From Arthrobacter sp. OY3WO11 (GTDB lineage Bacteria; Actinomycetota; Actinomycetes; Actinomycetales; Micrococcaceae), in NCBI RefSeq assembly GCF_001641125.1, contig NZ_LWLP01000001.1:1573080-1637079 (forward strand): a stretch of DNA of 64,000 nt, read 5' to 3'. A program made the translations under genes and the position numbers. This document shows positions 1 to 9,389 of the stretch, one piece after another; the first letter of the stretch is position 1, and each line of letters opens with the position of its first letter. Below the pieces are notes generated by a model that made no database searches, had not been told where the DNA came from, and saw only the letters and a list, made by a program, of their open reading frames with translations.

Positions 1-2264
1 GCTGGTCCGGACTGTCCGCCGTCGGCCGCCGCTTCGGGGACGGCGCCGGACGGGCGGCCGTAGCTGTGGCGTTCGAAGCCTGACGTGAGCGCAGCAACGG
101 CCTGGTGCGCCGCCTGGTCCAGGCCATCAGGGTCCCCCAGCAGCGCGCCGCGCAGCCGCGCTGAATAGGCGCGGGGCGATTCGCTGGACCCGGCGGGTAG
201 GCCATAGTCGGTGCCGAGGTCCAGCAGTTCACGCCAGCCCAGGGGTACCGCATTACCGGGGTCCTGGGGCTTCAGGCGCCTGGCCCTGATGCCCGCCCTG
301 ATGAGCCGGGGCGCGGCCATCAGGAGTGCCATCCCCAGGACGCCGCCTGCGCCCAGCAGCCATGGCAGGAGCTGCACGCCCGAATCGGCGCTTCCGCCGC
401 CGCCGGGGGCGGGCAGCGCAGTGGCGCTCGGCGCGGGTGTGGGAGCCGGGGTGGCGTCGGGAAGGAGGTCGTCATTGTTGTCCAGCACGTCAGGGGCGGT
501 AGCGGTGGACGATTCGGTGGCGTAGTCGGGAACCACGCCACGGGACGGCGTAGGCTCGAAAGGCACCCAGCCCAAGCCCTGGAAGTAGAGCTCCGGCCAG
601 GCGTGGGCATCGCGTGCGTCCACCTCATATTCCGGCAGCGCTCCCTGGCCTGCCACCGAAACCGTGGCGCCGGTGAGCCTGCCCGGTGCGTAGCCCACCG
701 CGATGCGGCTGGGGATGCCTTCGAGCCTCGCCATCACAGCCATCGCGGACGCGTAGTGGATGCAGTAGCCGCTCTTTTGCTCCAGGAAGTCGGCCAGGAC
801 CGACAGGCCGTTGCCGTCGTAGCCGCCCTGCACCGGAGACTGCAGGGAATAGGTGAACTCCGCCGAACGGAGGTACTTCTGGATGGCCATCGCCTTCGCG
901 TAGGGGGTGCCTGTCCCCGCCACGGTATCGGCAGTGCTGCGGACAATGTCCGGAACGTTGCCGGGAATCCTGGTGAAATCCTCCGGGATGCCCTCGACGG
1001 AGGCCGAGGACTGCGCCAGGAGCCCTGCCGTCAGCCGGGGAGCGGTGGACGTGACCAGGTACTCCTGCCGCCTGGACGTTGTGGTGTCCGAACCCTTGAT
1101 GCTCAGGGTGGCCGGGTCCCAGGTCCACCGCCCGCTGAGTCCACGGACCGATTCCGGGGCATAAGGGGCAGGAAGATAGGGGCTGTTGAAGCTGCCGGCG
1201 TCGATGGCTGTGACCAGCCGCTGCTGCTCGTCTGCCAGGACCGTGTAACCGGAATCGATGCGCCCGCCCAGGGGCAGCCTGGAGGCGTCACGGTCGTCCG
1301 GGCCCCAGGAGTCGCCGTCGAAGTGGTCCACGGTGACGGAACGCAGGTACAGCGGGGTGGAGGCATTCGTGGCGTAGGTGATGCGGCCGCTGCCGTCAGG
1401 TGTCCGCAGGCTGTTGCCCAGCGTGATCATGGGGTTCAGGCCAGTGGAGGTGCCCCACGGGTTGAGCCGGGAACCTTGCGGAAACGTTCCCTGGTCAAAG
1501 CCGGGAATTGCCATGGGCACCACCAGTGTGGCGGCCAACGCGACAGAGCCCGTGAGCACGGCACGCTTCATCTGGCCCGGACTCCTGGCGGAATCAGTCT
1601 GGAACCGGGCGCCGGGGGCGAAATACTGGCTGCAGGCAAGGATCGCCAGGTATCCCGCCACCGTGAAGGCGAATCCCCAGAAGCCCACGCTCTGCGGTTT
1701 GATCATTGCCGGGACCACCAGGATGGCCAGCAGCCCCACCCCGGCAGCAGCTGGCATGCCGAGCGGCAGCGCGAGGGCGTCCACCAGGATCACCGCAAGG
1801 CCCAGGACAGCGCAAATGACCATGACGATTCCCACATTGGGCGCCACGGGCGCCGTCTCGGAAAGGACGGTTTCGCTGGCCCTCCGGATGAGGCGGTCCA
1901 GCTCCACCAGGGTTCCGCCGGTAGGGATGAACCCGGCCACGCTGGAGCCGCGGAAGAACGTCAGTGTCAGGACGGCACCCAGGGAGATGAATCCGCCGGC
2001 CGTCACCAGCAGGGGCTGGGCGCGCACGGACCGCAGGGCAGCCAGCGTGAGGCTGACCACCAGCACGGTGGTCAGGACGGGCCAGTACCAGCCCCAGCCG
2101 CGGAGCACCCCATTCAGCGAAAGCGCGGCACCGGAGACGGCCACGGCGATGGCGCCGGCCATGGCCCAGGGGTAGGCGCCCACCCGGTGCCGGGCGGCGG
2201 CCTTCTCCGGCCGGCTGCCGGACTGCCTGCTGGCTCCCGGACTGCGTGTTGGTGCCGCGGTCAC
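1..2264 (-). CDS. TgpA-type membrane transglutaminase (partial, 3' end outside window)
   Basis: Large membrane protein whose reading frame is open to the left edge, so the C-terminus is missing. The start is a GTG at 2264-2262 overlapping the TGA of the upstream DUF58 gene (GTGA), which implies translational coupling. The N-terminal ~220 residues hold several hydrophobic segments (DUF3488-like), followed by a large extracytoplasmic part. The transglutaminase core is visible: Cys501 in KSGYCIHYAS, His554 in RDAHAWPELY, and GWVPFEPTP where the third triad position (residue 570) is Glu rather than the usual Asp. After a Pro/Thr/Ala-rich linker comes one further membrane segment (LLPWLLGAGGVLGMALLM) and a DUF4129-like tail. 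It ends the moxR-DUF58-TgpA operon, a common actinobacterial trio. The substrate is unknown. Confidence 0.9.
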   Translation of the reverse strand, partial: MTAAPTRSPGASRQSGSRPEKAAARHRVGAYPWAMAGAIAVAVSGAALSLNGVLRGWGWYWPVLTTVLVVSLTLAALRSVRAQPLLVTAGGFISLGAVLTLTFFRGSSVAGFIPTGGTLVELDRLIRRASETVLSETAPVAPNVGIVMVICAVLGLAVILVDALALPLGMPAAAGVGLLAILVVPAMIKPQSVGFWGFAFTVAGYLAILACSQYFAPGARFQTDSARSPGQMKRAVLTGSVALAATLVVPMAIPGFDQGTFPQGSRLNPWGTSTGLNPMITLGNSLRTPDGSGRITYATNASTPLYLRSVTVDHFDGDSWGPDDRDASRLPLGGRIDSGYTVLADEQQRLVTAIDAGSFNSPYLPAPYAPESVRGLSGRWTWDPATLSIKGSDTTTSRRQEYLVTSTAPRLTAGLLAQSSASVEGIPEDFTRIPGNVPDIVRSTADTVAGTGTPYAKAMAIQKYLRSAEFTYSLQSPVQGGYDGNGLSVLADFLEQKSGYCIHYASAMAVMARLEGIPSRIAVGYAPGRLTGATVSVAGQGALPEYEVDARDAHAWPELYFQGLGWVPFEPTPSRGVVPDYATESSTATAPDVLDNNDDLLPDATPAPTPAPSATALPAPGGGGSADSGVQLLPWLLGAGGVLGMALLMAAPRLIRAGIRARRLKPQDPGNAVPLGWRELLDLGTDYGLPAGSSESPRAYSARLRGALLGDPDGLDQAAHQAVAALTSGFERHSYGRPSGAVPEAAADGGQSGP

Positions 2265-3706
2265 CGCGCGGCCCCGGTTCCGCGGCGGACCTCCGCTGAG
2301 GGAGCGGGCACTGCCACGTCCTGGTCGAACTGGCTCCAGGCCGATGCCACGGGGACGGCGGGCGCAACAGCCACCGCACGCCAGCCTCCCTGCCGCAGCA
2401 CTTCCAGGACCTCGGCCGATTCGCCGGGCTTTTCCGTCACGATGACGGCGAAGGCATTGGTGGCGTAGCCCGCGGCAGGGGCAAGGGCGAGGGCCTCCAT
2501 TCGCGAGAGTGTTCCGAGGACTGCGATCACCGGTCCCCTCATGCGGTGTGCGGAAAGTTTGTCCATGAGCAGGTCATCGAACCCCTCAGGTCCCAGGTCG
2601 AGGGCAGTGCGGTCGCCGGCTGCACTGACCCGGCCCACCCATTGCTGGAGGGCATTGTCACGGTGTGGATGGTGGGACCCGGTCAGCTGGATGGCTGCAA
2701 GGCTCTCGGCGATGGACTGGAGCCCGGCTGCGCCGCTGTATTCTTCCACCTCAGGTTCGGGGGCAGACGGCGAACGCAGGAAGGCGGGTCCGCCCCCGGT
2801 GTCGAGCAGGCGCAGCGCATAGTTCCGTTCCGCCAGGTGTGCGCTGATGGACATGACTGCCACCACCGACCATTCGAAGGTTCCGCTGGTGGCCATGGGG
2901 TGCCCGTCCGCGCCTGCCTGACCCGCCGGCCCGCCGCCGGACCCTCCGGAAAACGCGCCGTACCTGTGGTCCATGATGACCGTGGCCTCCGGTGTGGTGA
3001 CGGATTCCTCCTGGCGCACCATCAGGTCGCCGTGGCGTGCGGTGGCGGCCCAGTGCACCCGCCGCATCGGGTCGCCGTGGCGGTACTCGCGGGTCATCAC
3101 GTCGTCGTCGCTGGGGTTGGCGCGGATCCTGGTTGCCGTCACACCATCGTTGCCGCGCGCGCCGGCCAGCCCGGTGAGGGGAAGAACGACGGCGGCGGGC
3201 GTCACGGTGAGGATGTCGCCGTCGTCTATTGCCTGCCTGTGCAGTGACAGGCCAAACGGATCCGTGAATTCGGCGGTCACCGGGCCGATGAGGAACTGGC
3301 CGCGCTGGGCCGAACGGAGATGGTATTCATACCGGCTGGTGCCCCCGGTGGCTGAACGCGACGGGAACCGGAAAGCCGGCGACTCGCCGAAGCGGGCAGG
3401 CAGCCGTTCCTCCATGGTGGCGCTGCCGCTGCCGCTGCCCGTCCGCGCCACTGCGAGCCGCACGGTTGTGGGCGCGGACGTCTCCACGGGAGACGGTGTG
3501 AACTCCCGATAAACCTGGAACCGGGGCTTGACCAGCCGGATCCCGGCGAGGGAAACCAGGGGGAGGACAATCAGCAGCACCGCCAGTGTCAGCAGGTCCC
3601 TGCGGCCCATGACGTATGCGGCGCCCACTGCGACTCCGCCCGCGGCGATCATGCCCCAACCGCGTTGGGTGAAGAGGTGCCGCGGCACCCTGTCCGGCAG
3701 CGCCAT
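2261..3706 (-). CDS. DUF58 domain-containing protein
   Basis: A 481-residue protein with two hydrophobic segments near the N-terminus (about residues 15-60: GMIAAGGVAVGAAYVMG and LLTLAVLLIVLPLVSLAGI). A beta-rich region follows, then the DUF58 core with YRHGDPMRRVHWAATARHGDLMVRQ at about residues 205-230 and a vWA-like C-terminal region. It sits 9 bp downstream of the MoxR ATPase gene and overlaps the transglutaminase gene by four bases, so the three form one operon. Such proteins are thought to be MoxR partners in envelope-protein assembly or maturation, but the exact job is not established. The start ATG at 3706 follows closely on the moxR stop. Confidence 0.9.
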   Translation of the reverse strand: MALPDRVPRHLFTQRGWGMIAAGGVAVGAAYVMGRRDLLTLAVLLIVLPLVSLAGIRLVKPRFQVYREFTPSPVETSAPTTVRLAVARTGSGSGSATMEERLPARFGESPAFRFPSRSATGGTSRYEYHLRSAQRGQFLIGPVTAEFTDPFGLSLHRQAIDDGDILTVTPAAVVLPLTGLAGARGNDGVTATRIRANPSDDDVMTREYRHGDPMRRVHWAATARHGDLMVRQEESVTTPEATVIMDHRYGAFSGGSGGGPAGQAGADGHPMATSGTFEWSVVAVMSISAHLAERNYALRLLDTGGGPAFLRSPSAPEPEVEEYSGAAGLQSIAESLAAIQLTGSHHPHRDNALQQWVGRVSAAGDRTALDLGPEGFDDLLMDKLSAHRMRGPVIAVLGTLSRMEALALAPAAGYATNAFAVIVTEKPGESAEVLEVLRQGGWRAVAVAPAVPVASAWSQFDQDVAVPAPSAEVRRGTGAAR

Positions 3707-3715
3707 GGGTTTCCC

Positions 3716-4843
3716 CTACTGGTTCCTGCTCAGCCCGGTGACCGGGGCCGCCGCCCTGCCGGCAGGTGCCGCATTCCGGGTGCCGGTTCCGGCAGTCTCC
3801 GAAGTGACAGGAAGGCGGGACAGGATGCCCCTCAGGACGCTGTGCGGGGTTTCACCGGACCCTGCAGCTTTGCGGTCCAGGATGATGCGGTGCGCGAGGA
3901 CGGCTTCTGCGACGTGGACGACGTCGTCCGGCAGGACGAAGTCGCGAGCGTCCAGGGCAGCGGTGGCTTTCGCTGCCCGCAGCAGCTGCAGCAGGGACCG
4001 GGGGCTGGCGCCGAGCCGGAGCAGCGGACTTTCCCTGGTGGCCCTGCCCAGCGATACCGTGTACTCCTTGACGGCCTTGGACACGTAAACCTGCTGGACG
4101 GTGGTGATCATGGCGGCCACCTCCGCAGAGGTGACCACGGCGGAGACCTTGGTCAGGGGCGAGGTGGCCTGATGCGTTTCGAGCATCTCAATTTCGGCGT
4201 CCTTGTCCGGGTAACCCATGGAGATCCGCGCCATAAACCGGTCCCGTTGCGCCTCGGGCAACGGATAGGTCCCTTCCATTTCGATGGGATTCTGGGTGGC
4301 TACCACCATGAACGGCTCGTCGAGCCGGTACGAGGTGCCGTCCACCGTGACCTGGTGCTCTTCCATGCATTCGAGCAGCGCTGACTGGGTCTTCGCGGAG
4401 GCCCGGTTGATTTCGTCGCCAATGACAATGTTGGCAAAGACCGCCCCGGGCCTGAACTCGAACAGGCGGGAGGACTGGTTGTAGATGGACACTCCCGTCA
4501 CGTCCGACGGCAGCAGGTCGGGGGTGAACTGGATCCGGTTGACGGTGCAGTCGATGGTGCGGGCCAGGGTCTTCGCGAGCAGTGTTTTTCCTACTCCGGG
4601 CACGTCTTCGAGCAGCAAGTGCCCCTGGGCCAGCAGGACGGTCAGTGCCAGCCTGGCGGCGTCGGATTTCCCATCGATGACGGTATTGACAGACGAAAGG
4701 ATGCGCTGCGTTGCCGCGTGGAAGCCTTCCGCGTCCATGGCGGCCGGGCGGTGCCCGTTCAGGTGGCTGACGGGATCAGCGAGCCCCGCCAGAGTGCGGT
4801 TCGCAGCGCTCACATCGTTGGCAGTGCGTCGGTGGGATTCCAT
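3716..4843 (-). CDS. MoxR-family AAA+ ATPase
   Basis: A 375-residue AAA+ ATPase of the MoxR group. The Walker A motif EDVPGVGKTLLAKTLART is at about residues 79-96. Walker B is in VIGDEINRA, followed by the typical MoxR stretch QSALLECMEEHQVTVDG, and VATQNPIEMEGTYPLPEAQRDRFM carries sensor 1 and the arginine finger. The ATG at 4843 is chosen because AAAGG lies six bases upstream and homology begins soon after it; the frame is open further upstream to 4942, but that extension (MLVVWYEHM...) does not look conserved. First gene of the moxR-DUF58-transglutaminase operon, probably acting as a chaperone for the products downstream. It is transcribed divergently from tatD. Confidence 0.93.
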   Translation of the reverse strand: MESHRRTANDVSAANRTLAGLADPVSHLNGHRPAAMDAEGFHAATQRILSSVNTVIDGKSDAARLALTVLLAQGHLLLEDVPGVGKTLLAKTLARTIDCTVNRIQFTPDLLPSDVTGVSIYNQSSRLFEFRPGAVFANIVIGDEINRASAKTQSALLECMEEHQVTVDGTSYRLDEPFMVVATQNPIEMEGTYPLPEAQRDRFMARISMGYPDKDAEIEMLETHQATSPLTKVSAVVTSAEVAAMITTVQQVYVSKAVKEYTVSLGRATRESPLLRLGASPRSLLQLLRAAKATAALDARDFVLPDDVVHVAEAVLAHRIILDRKAAGSGETPHSVLRGILSRLPVTSETAGTGTRNAAPAGRAAAPVTGLSRNQ

Positions 4844-5006
4844 CGGCAACCTTTCAGCCCGGGGTTTCACCTGGACGGGACAACAAGCCTGCCGTCGCCC
4901 GTCGGTGGGCGTTCGCATGTGTTCATACCAGACTACTAACACAACTGCCGCAGCTGACAGAGAGTTCCGACAAAAAGGGGGAAGGGTCCGCAGCTAGGCT
5001 GGATGG

Positions 5007-5912
5007 ATGTGCACTTCGCTTCCTCCTGCCGCTTATCAGGACCCTGCCGCCGATGACTCGCAGGAGCCGCGCAGTTCCCGGCAGAAGGCCTTCCCGCCCG
5101 CTCCCGAGCCCCTGCCGGTGCCAGTCATGGACAATCACACGCACCTGGACTTCCCGGAGGGCAAGGCTCCCGTTGGAATATCTGCCGCGCTTGATGCCGC
5201 CGCCGCCGTGGGCGTCCAGGGGGCGGTGCAGGTGGGCTGCGACCTTGAGTCATCACGGTTTACCGTCCAGGCCGTGGACCTGGACCGGCGGCTGTTGGGG
5301 GCCGTGGCGTTGCACCCCAATGACGCTCCCCGCTATGCCGCCCGCGGCCAGTTGGAAGAGGCGCTCGCAGAAATTGAACAGCTGGCCGCCCACCCGCGGA
5401 TCCGGGCCATCGGCGAGACCGGCCTGGACTTCTACCGCACCGAAGGAGAGGGCTTGGCCCACCAGCGGCACTCCTTCCGCCGCCACATCGACATCGCCAA
5501 ACGCCTGGACCTGACGCTCCAGATCCACGACCGGGACGCGCACGACGACGTCGTCCAGGTGCTCCGGGAAGAAGGCGCACCCGAACGCGTGGTCTTCCAC
5601 TGTTTCTCCGGAGACGAGGAACTGGCAAGGACCTGCAACCAGGAGGGCTGGTGGATGTCCTTTGCCGGAACCCTGACCTTCCGCAACGCCGCCAACCTGC
5701 GTGCTGCGCTCGCGGTGGCTGACCCCGAACTGGTCCTGGTTGAAACCGATGCGCCGTTCCTTACGCCGCACCCGCACCGGGGGCGGCCAAATGCCAGCTA
5801 CATGGTCCCTTACACGGTCCGGGCCATGGCCGAATTGACAGGAACCGACCTGGCTGGGCTGTGCGCCGGGATTGCCGCCAATACCGTGAAGGCATACGGA
5901 AGCTGGGACTAG
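5007..5912 (+). CDS. tatD: TatD family metal-dependent hydrolase (DNase)
   Basis: A 301-residue TIM-barrel metallohydrolase. Metal-binding residues are visible in order: HTH in MDNHTHLDFPEG (about residue 41), Glu in IGETGLDFYRT, His in LQIHDRDAHDD, His in VVFHCFSGDEE, and Asp in LVETDAPFLTPHPHRG. The family has 3'-5' exonuclease activity on DNA and RNA and is linked to repair. The first ~40 residues are a Pro-rich extension not typical of the family, so the true start may be the later Met (MDNHTHLDF). In many actinobacteria this gene precedes rpfB, rsmA and ispE, the order seen here. Confidence 0.93.
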   Translation: MCTSLPPAAYQDPAADDSQEPRSSRQKAFPPAPEPLPVPVMDNHTHLDFPEGKAPVGISAALDAAAAVGVQGAVQVGCDLESSRFTVQAVDLDRRLLGAVALHPNDAPRYAARGQLEEALAEIEQLAAHPRIRAIGETGLDFYRTEGEGLAHQRHSFRRHIDIAKRLDLTLQIHDRDAHDDVVQVLREEGAPERVVFHCFSGDEELARTCNQEGWWMSFAGTLTFRNAANLRAALAVADPELVLVETDAPFLTPHPHRGRPNASYMVPYTVRAMAELTGTDLAGLCAGIAANTVKAYGSWD

Positions 5913-5961
5913 GAGGCCCTTTTCCGGGCGCTACATAATGAATACCCGGTATGCATATTTC

Positions 5962-5991
5962 TTGGCGGCTTTATAACGCTACGGTTACAGT
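5962..5991 (+). promoter_or_regulatory. Candidate promoter for the rpf gene
   Basis: TTGGCG at 5962 and TACAGT at about 5986 are separated by 18 bases, giving a plausible -35/-10 pair just after the tatD gene and about 200 bases ahead of the rpf start. The region is locally AT-richer than its surroundings. It is a visual match only; the TATAAC at about 5972 is an alternative -10. Confidence 0.35.
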
Positions 5992-6108
5992 GGACATTTA
6001 TTAGCCGGGGTCGGGGAAGGCCAGCGGGTAATTTCACTTCTTTCAGCAGCAGGATTACTGGGCGCTGTCCCGGCTTGCCCGCTGCGCGGAAGTATGGCGG
6101 CGCAACGG

Positions 6109-6145
6109 TGCCCGGACTGCCATTTCTGGCGGTGCCGGGCCTTTT
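6109..6145 (+). terminator. Hairpin with T-run inside the rpf leader
   Basis: A GC-rich imperfect hairpin (left GCCCGG then GCC, right GGC then CCGGGC) is followed directly by CTTTTATT. It lies 196 bases after tatD and about 50 bases before the rpf start, downstream of the candidate promoter. It could terminate tatD read-through or act as an attenuator in the rpf leader. I did not recognise a known riboswitch in front of it. Confidence 0.5.
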
Positions 6146-6193
6146 ATTGCGCGATTTCCCCGTGCCCGGAAGTACCTAAAGTTACGGGCAAAC

Positions 6194-7381
6194 GTGAGCA
6201 AGTTCTTCACATCGGACGGCAAATTCAGCTTCGTCAAGGTTGGTGCCCAGCTTCTGGTGCTGTGCGCGCTCGTCGTGGGCCTCGTAGCCTTCGTGGGCAA
6301 TAACAAAACCATCACGCTCAACGTCGATGGGAAGGTCTCGTCCGTGCAGACGTTCGGCGGAACCGTGGGGCAGGTGGTCAAGAGCGCCAACCTGGAGCTG
6401 AACCCTGCTGACCGCGTGTCGCCGTCGGTTGATGCATCGGTCCAGAACGGCACCGTCATCAACGTCAACAAGGCGAAGGAAGTCAAGGTCAGCCTCGACG
6501 GTTCCGAGAAGACGGTCAACACCACCGCCCAGGACGTCGCAGGCCTGGTCACTGAACTCGGCGTAGCCAGCGCTTCGTCGGTTTCCGCCCCCAAGGACGC
6601 ACAGCTTTCCATCGCTGGGTCCTACGTCTCCATCTCCACCCCCAAGACCGTCAGCCTCGTTGCGGACGGCAAGGTGGACACCGCCACCACCACGGCTGCC
6701 ACGGTGGGCAAGGTCCTGGAGGACGCCGGGCTGGTCCTGGGGGCCAACGACCGCTCCTCGCAGCCGGTCAACGCCCATGTGGTCAACAACATGGTGATCA
6801 AGGTCTCGCGCGTGAACACCGGCCAGACCGCGGTCTCCACGGAGGACGTCCCGTTCGAGAGCGTTACGAGCGAGAGCGGCGAGCTGCTCAAGGGCGAGAA
6901 GGAAGTTACCCAGAAGGGTGCCGCAGGCAAGCTGGAGAAAACCTACAAGCTCGTGCTGGTGGACGGGCGCGAAGCCTCGCGCACCCTGGTGTCGGAGACA
7001 GTAGCTGTCCAGCCTGTGCCCGAGAAGGTCACCGTCGGCACCAAGCCGAAGCCCGTTGCCCAGGCTGCCCCGGCAGCAAGTGCCGCAATCCCCGCAGGTG
7101 CAGGCGCCAACACCGGTGCCGCTGCTCCGGCCATGATGAACGAAGCCATGTGGGACAAGATCGCGCAGTGCGAGTCCACCGGAAACTGGAGCATCAACAG
7201 CGGTAACGGCTACTACGGCGGCCTCCAGTTCGACATCCGGACGTGGATCGGCGCCGGGGGCGGGGCCTATGCCCCCAACGCCAGCCTTGCCACCAAGGCC
7301 CAGCAGATCGATATTGCCAACCGCGTGTACGCGCAGCGCGGCCTTCAGCCGTGGGGTTGCGGCTGGGCGGCCACCAGCTGA
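6194..7381 (+). CDS. rpfB: Resuscitation-promoting factor, RpfB-like (DUF348/G5/transglycosylase)
   Basis: A 395-residue secreted cell-wall hydrolase. It begins with a signal or membrane anchor (VGAQLLVLCALVVGLVAFV, residues 16-34). Three DUF348 repeats follow (ITLNVDGKVSSVQTFGGTV, VKVSLDGSEKTVNTTAQDV, VSLVADGKVDTATTTAATV), then a G5 domain (residues ~210-285), an Ala/Pro linker, and a C-terminal lysozyme-like Rpf domain with catalytic Glu in AQCESTGNWSINSGNGYYGG and the paired Cys near PWGCGW. It cleaves peptidoglycan and promotes exit from dormancy. The start is GTG at 6194; the ribosome site is weak. The gene is followed by a very strong terminator hairpin, so it is probably transcribed alone. 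Confidence 0.95.
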   Translation: MSKFFTSDGKFSFVKVGAQLLVLCALVVGLVAFVGNNKTITLNVDGKVSSVQTFGGTVGQVVKSANLELNPADRVSPSVDASVQNGTVINVNKAKEVKVSLDGSEKTVNTTAQDVAGLVTELGVASASSVSAPKDAQLSIAGSYVSISTPKTVSLVADGKVDTATTTAATVGKVLEDAGLVLGANDRSSQPVNAHVVNNMVIKVSRVNTGQTAVSTEDVPFESVTSESGELLKGEKEVTQKGAAGKLEKTYKLVLVDGREASRTLVSETVAVQPVPEKVTVGTKPKPVAQAAPAASAAIPAGAGANTGAAAPAMMNEAMWDKIAQCESTGNWSINSGNGYYGGLQFDIRTWIGAGGGAYAPNASLATKAQQIDIANRVYAQRGLQPWGCGWAATS

Positions 7382-7411
7382 CCCTCGCGATTGCGTGCCC
7401 GTTTAGGGCGC

Positions 7412-7445
7412 TGCGGCCGGGCACGGATCTCCGTGCCCGGCCGCA
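7412..7445 (+). terminator. Strong terminator after rpfB
   Basis: Two 16-base arms (7412-7427 and 7430-7445) are perfectly complementary with an almost absent loop, followed by CCCGTTTATT. It separates rpfB from the rsmA-ispE pair. Confidence 0.8.
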
Positions 7446-7520
7446 CCCGTTTATTCCGGCTGTTTATCGCGCCTGTTTCTCCCTGCGGGGCGGATGTGCC
7501 GCGCGGGATAGGATACCTAG

Positions 7521-8390
7521 GTGACTGAACCAATCCCCGCGCCCGCACCGCTCTTTGGTGCATCCGACATACGCCGGCTCGCGGAGGAGATCGGAATCCG
7601 CCCCACCAAGACCCTCGGCCAGAACTTCGTTATTGACGGAAACACCATCCGCAGGATCGTAGCCGCGGCAGACGTTGGACCGGACGAGACGGTGCTGGAG
7701 GTGGGCCCCGGGCTGGGATCCCTGACCCTGGGACTGCTCGATGCCGCAGCGTCCGTGGTGGCAGTGGAAATCGACCCCGTCCTGGCAGCCAAGCTCCCGG
7801 CAACGGTCAAGGAGTGGCGGCCGTCCGCTGCAGAACGGTTCCACCTGGTGCACGCCGACGCCATGAAAGTCACGGAACTCCCCGTGCAGCCCACCGCGCT
7901 GGTGGCCAACCTGCCCTACAACGTCGCGGTCCCGGTGGTGCTCCACCTGCTGCAGCATTTCCCCAGCCTTCAGCACGGGCTGGTGATGGTCCAGGACGAG
8001 GTGGCTGACCGGCTCGCCGCAGGCCCCGGATCCAAGACTTACGGTGTGCCGTCCGTCAAAGCCGCCTGGTACAGCCAGATGCGCAAAGCCGGCGTCATTG
8101 GAATGAACGTTTTCTGGCCTGCGCCGAAAATCCACTCCGGGCTGGTGGCGTTCACGCGCCGCGAGCCTCCCGCCACCACCGCAACCCGGGAACAGGTCTT
8201 CGCCGTGGTGGACGCCGCCTTCGCCCAGCGCCGCAAAACCCTGAGGGCTGCCCTTGCCGGGTGGGCAGGCGGCGCGCCGGAAGCAGAGCGCTGCCTTGTT
8301 GCTGCCGGCGTCGACCCCACTGCCAGGGGTGAGGTCATAGACGTCCAGGCCTTCGCCAGAATCGCAGAAGCCAAGCAGGCGCCGGCATGA
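7521..8390 (+). CDS. rsmA: 16S rRNA (adenine(1518)-N(6)/adenine(1519)-N(6))-dimethyltransferase
   Basis: A 289-residue KsgA/RsmA enzyme that dimethylates two adjacent adenosines in helix 45 of 16S rRNA using S-adenosylmethionine. Family motifs are [18 protein letters not shown] near residue 30, the SAM-binding [15 protein letters not shown] at about residues 57-72, a VAVEID acidic loop, and the catalytic [10 protein letters not shown] at about residue 130. The start is GTG at 7521, and the stop overlaps the ispE start (ATGA at 8387), so the two genes are coupled. Confidence 0.97.
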   Translation: MTEPIPAPAPLFGASDIRRLAEEIGIRPTKTLGQNFVIDGNTIRRIVAAADVGPDETVLEVGPGLGSLTLGLLDAAASVVAVEIDPVLAAKLPATVKEWRPSAAERFHLVHADAMKVTELPVQPTALVANLPYNVAVPVVLHLLQHFPSLQHGLVMVQDEVADRLAAGPGSKTYGVPSVKAAWYSQMRKAGVIGMNVFWPAPKIHSGLVAFTRREPPATTATREQVFAVVDAAFAQRRKTLRAALAGWAGGAPEAERCLVAAGVDPTARGEVIDVQAFARIAEAKQAPA

Positions 8391-9349
8391 ACGCCCTGCC
8401 AGGCCGGTTCGCCGCCAGGACAGTCCGCGTCAAAGCCCCCGGCAAAGTCAACGTCTCCCTCGAGGTAGGACCGCTCCGCCCTGACGGCTACCACTCCGTG
8501 GCGAGCGTCTACCTGGCCGTGTCCCTCTACGAGGAAGTCGCGGCCACCAGCACCGAGGCGCCCGGGATCACCGTCAGCCTGAGCCGGGCGAGCACCGTTG
8601 ACCTGGATGCCACCGACATTCCGCTGGACGGTAACAACCTGGCCTACAAGGCCGCAGCCATCATGGCGGACGTTTCCGAACGCCCTACCGGGGTCCATTT
8701 GGAGATCACCAAGCGTGTCCCCGTGGCCGGCGGCATGGGCGGCGGATCGGCTGATGCTGCCGCAACCCTCCTGGCGTGCGACGCACTGTGGAACAGCGGC
8801 CTGTCCCGGGAAGAACTCGCACACCTTGCCGCGGAGCTCGGCGCCGACGTCCCGTTTTCCCTCCTGGGCGGTACGGCGGTAGGGCTAGGGGTGGGCGACG
8901 AACTCTCCCCGGCGCTGGCGAAGGCACAGACCCACTGGGTCCTCGTCACGGCAGACTACGGCCTTCCCACTCCCGAGGTTTACCGGACCCTGGACCGCAT
9001 AAGGGAAGCCGGCGGCATCAAGGCGGCCGAACCCACCGGAGTTGATCCCAAGATCCTCACCGCCCTCCGCGGTGGAGATGCCGAAGCACTGGGCCGGGTC
9101 CTGGTCAACGACCTCCAGCGCGCATCCATTGAACTGGCGCCCGCCCTGCGCGATACGCTGGGTATCGGGGAATCGCACGGAGCCGTCGCGGGGATCGTCT
9201 CCGGATCGGGGCCCACCGTGGCCCTGCTGGCCGACGATTCCGTTGCGGCGGAAGGCCTGGCCGCCGACCTGCGGCATTACGGCCTGACAGCCCTCGCCGT
9301 CCACGGCCCGGTGCCGGGCGCGCGCATCATCTCCGACACCCACCTCTAA
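8387..9349 (+). CDS. ispE: 4-(cytidine 5'-diphospho)-2-C-methyl-D-erythritol kinase
   Basis: A 320-residue GHMP kinase of the MEP isoprenoid pathway that phosphorylates CDP-methylerythritol. The motifs [21 protein letters not shown] (about residues 16-36) and [18 protein letters not shown] (about residues 110-127) are diagnostic, and [12 protein letters not shown] is the third GHMP motif. It starts inside the stop of rsmA. The ABC-F gene follows 40 bases later on the same strand. Confidence 0.97.
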   Translation: MNALPGRFAARTVRVKAPGKVNVSLEVGPLRPDGYHSVASVYLAVSLYEEVAATSTEAPGITVSLSRASTVDLDATDIPLDGNNLAYKAAAIMADVSERPTGVHLEITKRVPVAGGMGGGSADAAATLLACDALWNSGLSREELAHLAAELGADVPFSLLGGTAVGLGVGDELSPALAKAQTHWVLVTADYGLPTPEVYRTLDRIREAGGIKAAEPTGVDPKILTALRGGDAEALGRVLVNDLQRASIELAPALRDTLGIGESHGAVAGIVSGSGPTVALLADDSVAAEGLAADLRHYGLTALAVHGPVPGARIISDTHL

Positions 9350-9389
9350 GTCTTACAGTCCCTCCCTCAGCAGCAGAAAGCAGTTCCTT

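Noticed and set aside
603..2468. 621-residue plus-strand open frame opposite the transglutaminase
   Set aside because: The minus frame has a clear transglutaminase core with Cys, His and acidic motifs; the plus frame is low-complexity shadow.
5962..6193. ydaO (c-di-AMP) riboswitch ahead of rpf
   Set aside because: Expected from other actinobacterial rpf genes, but the conserved sequence blocks I know for that class are not visible.
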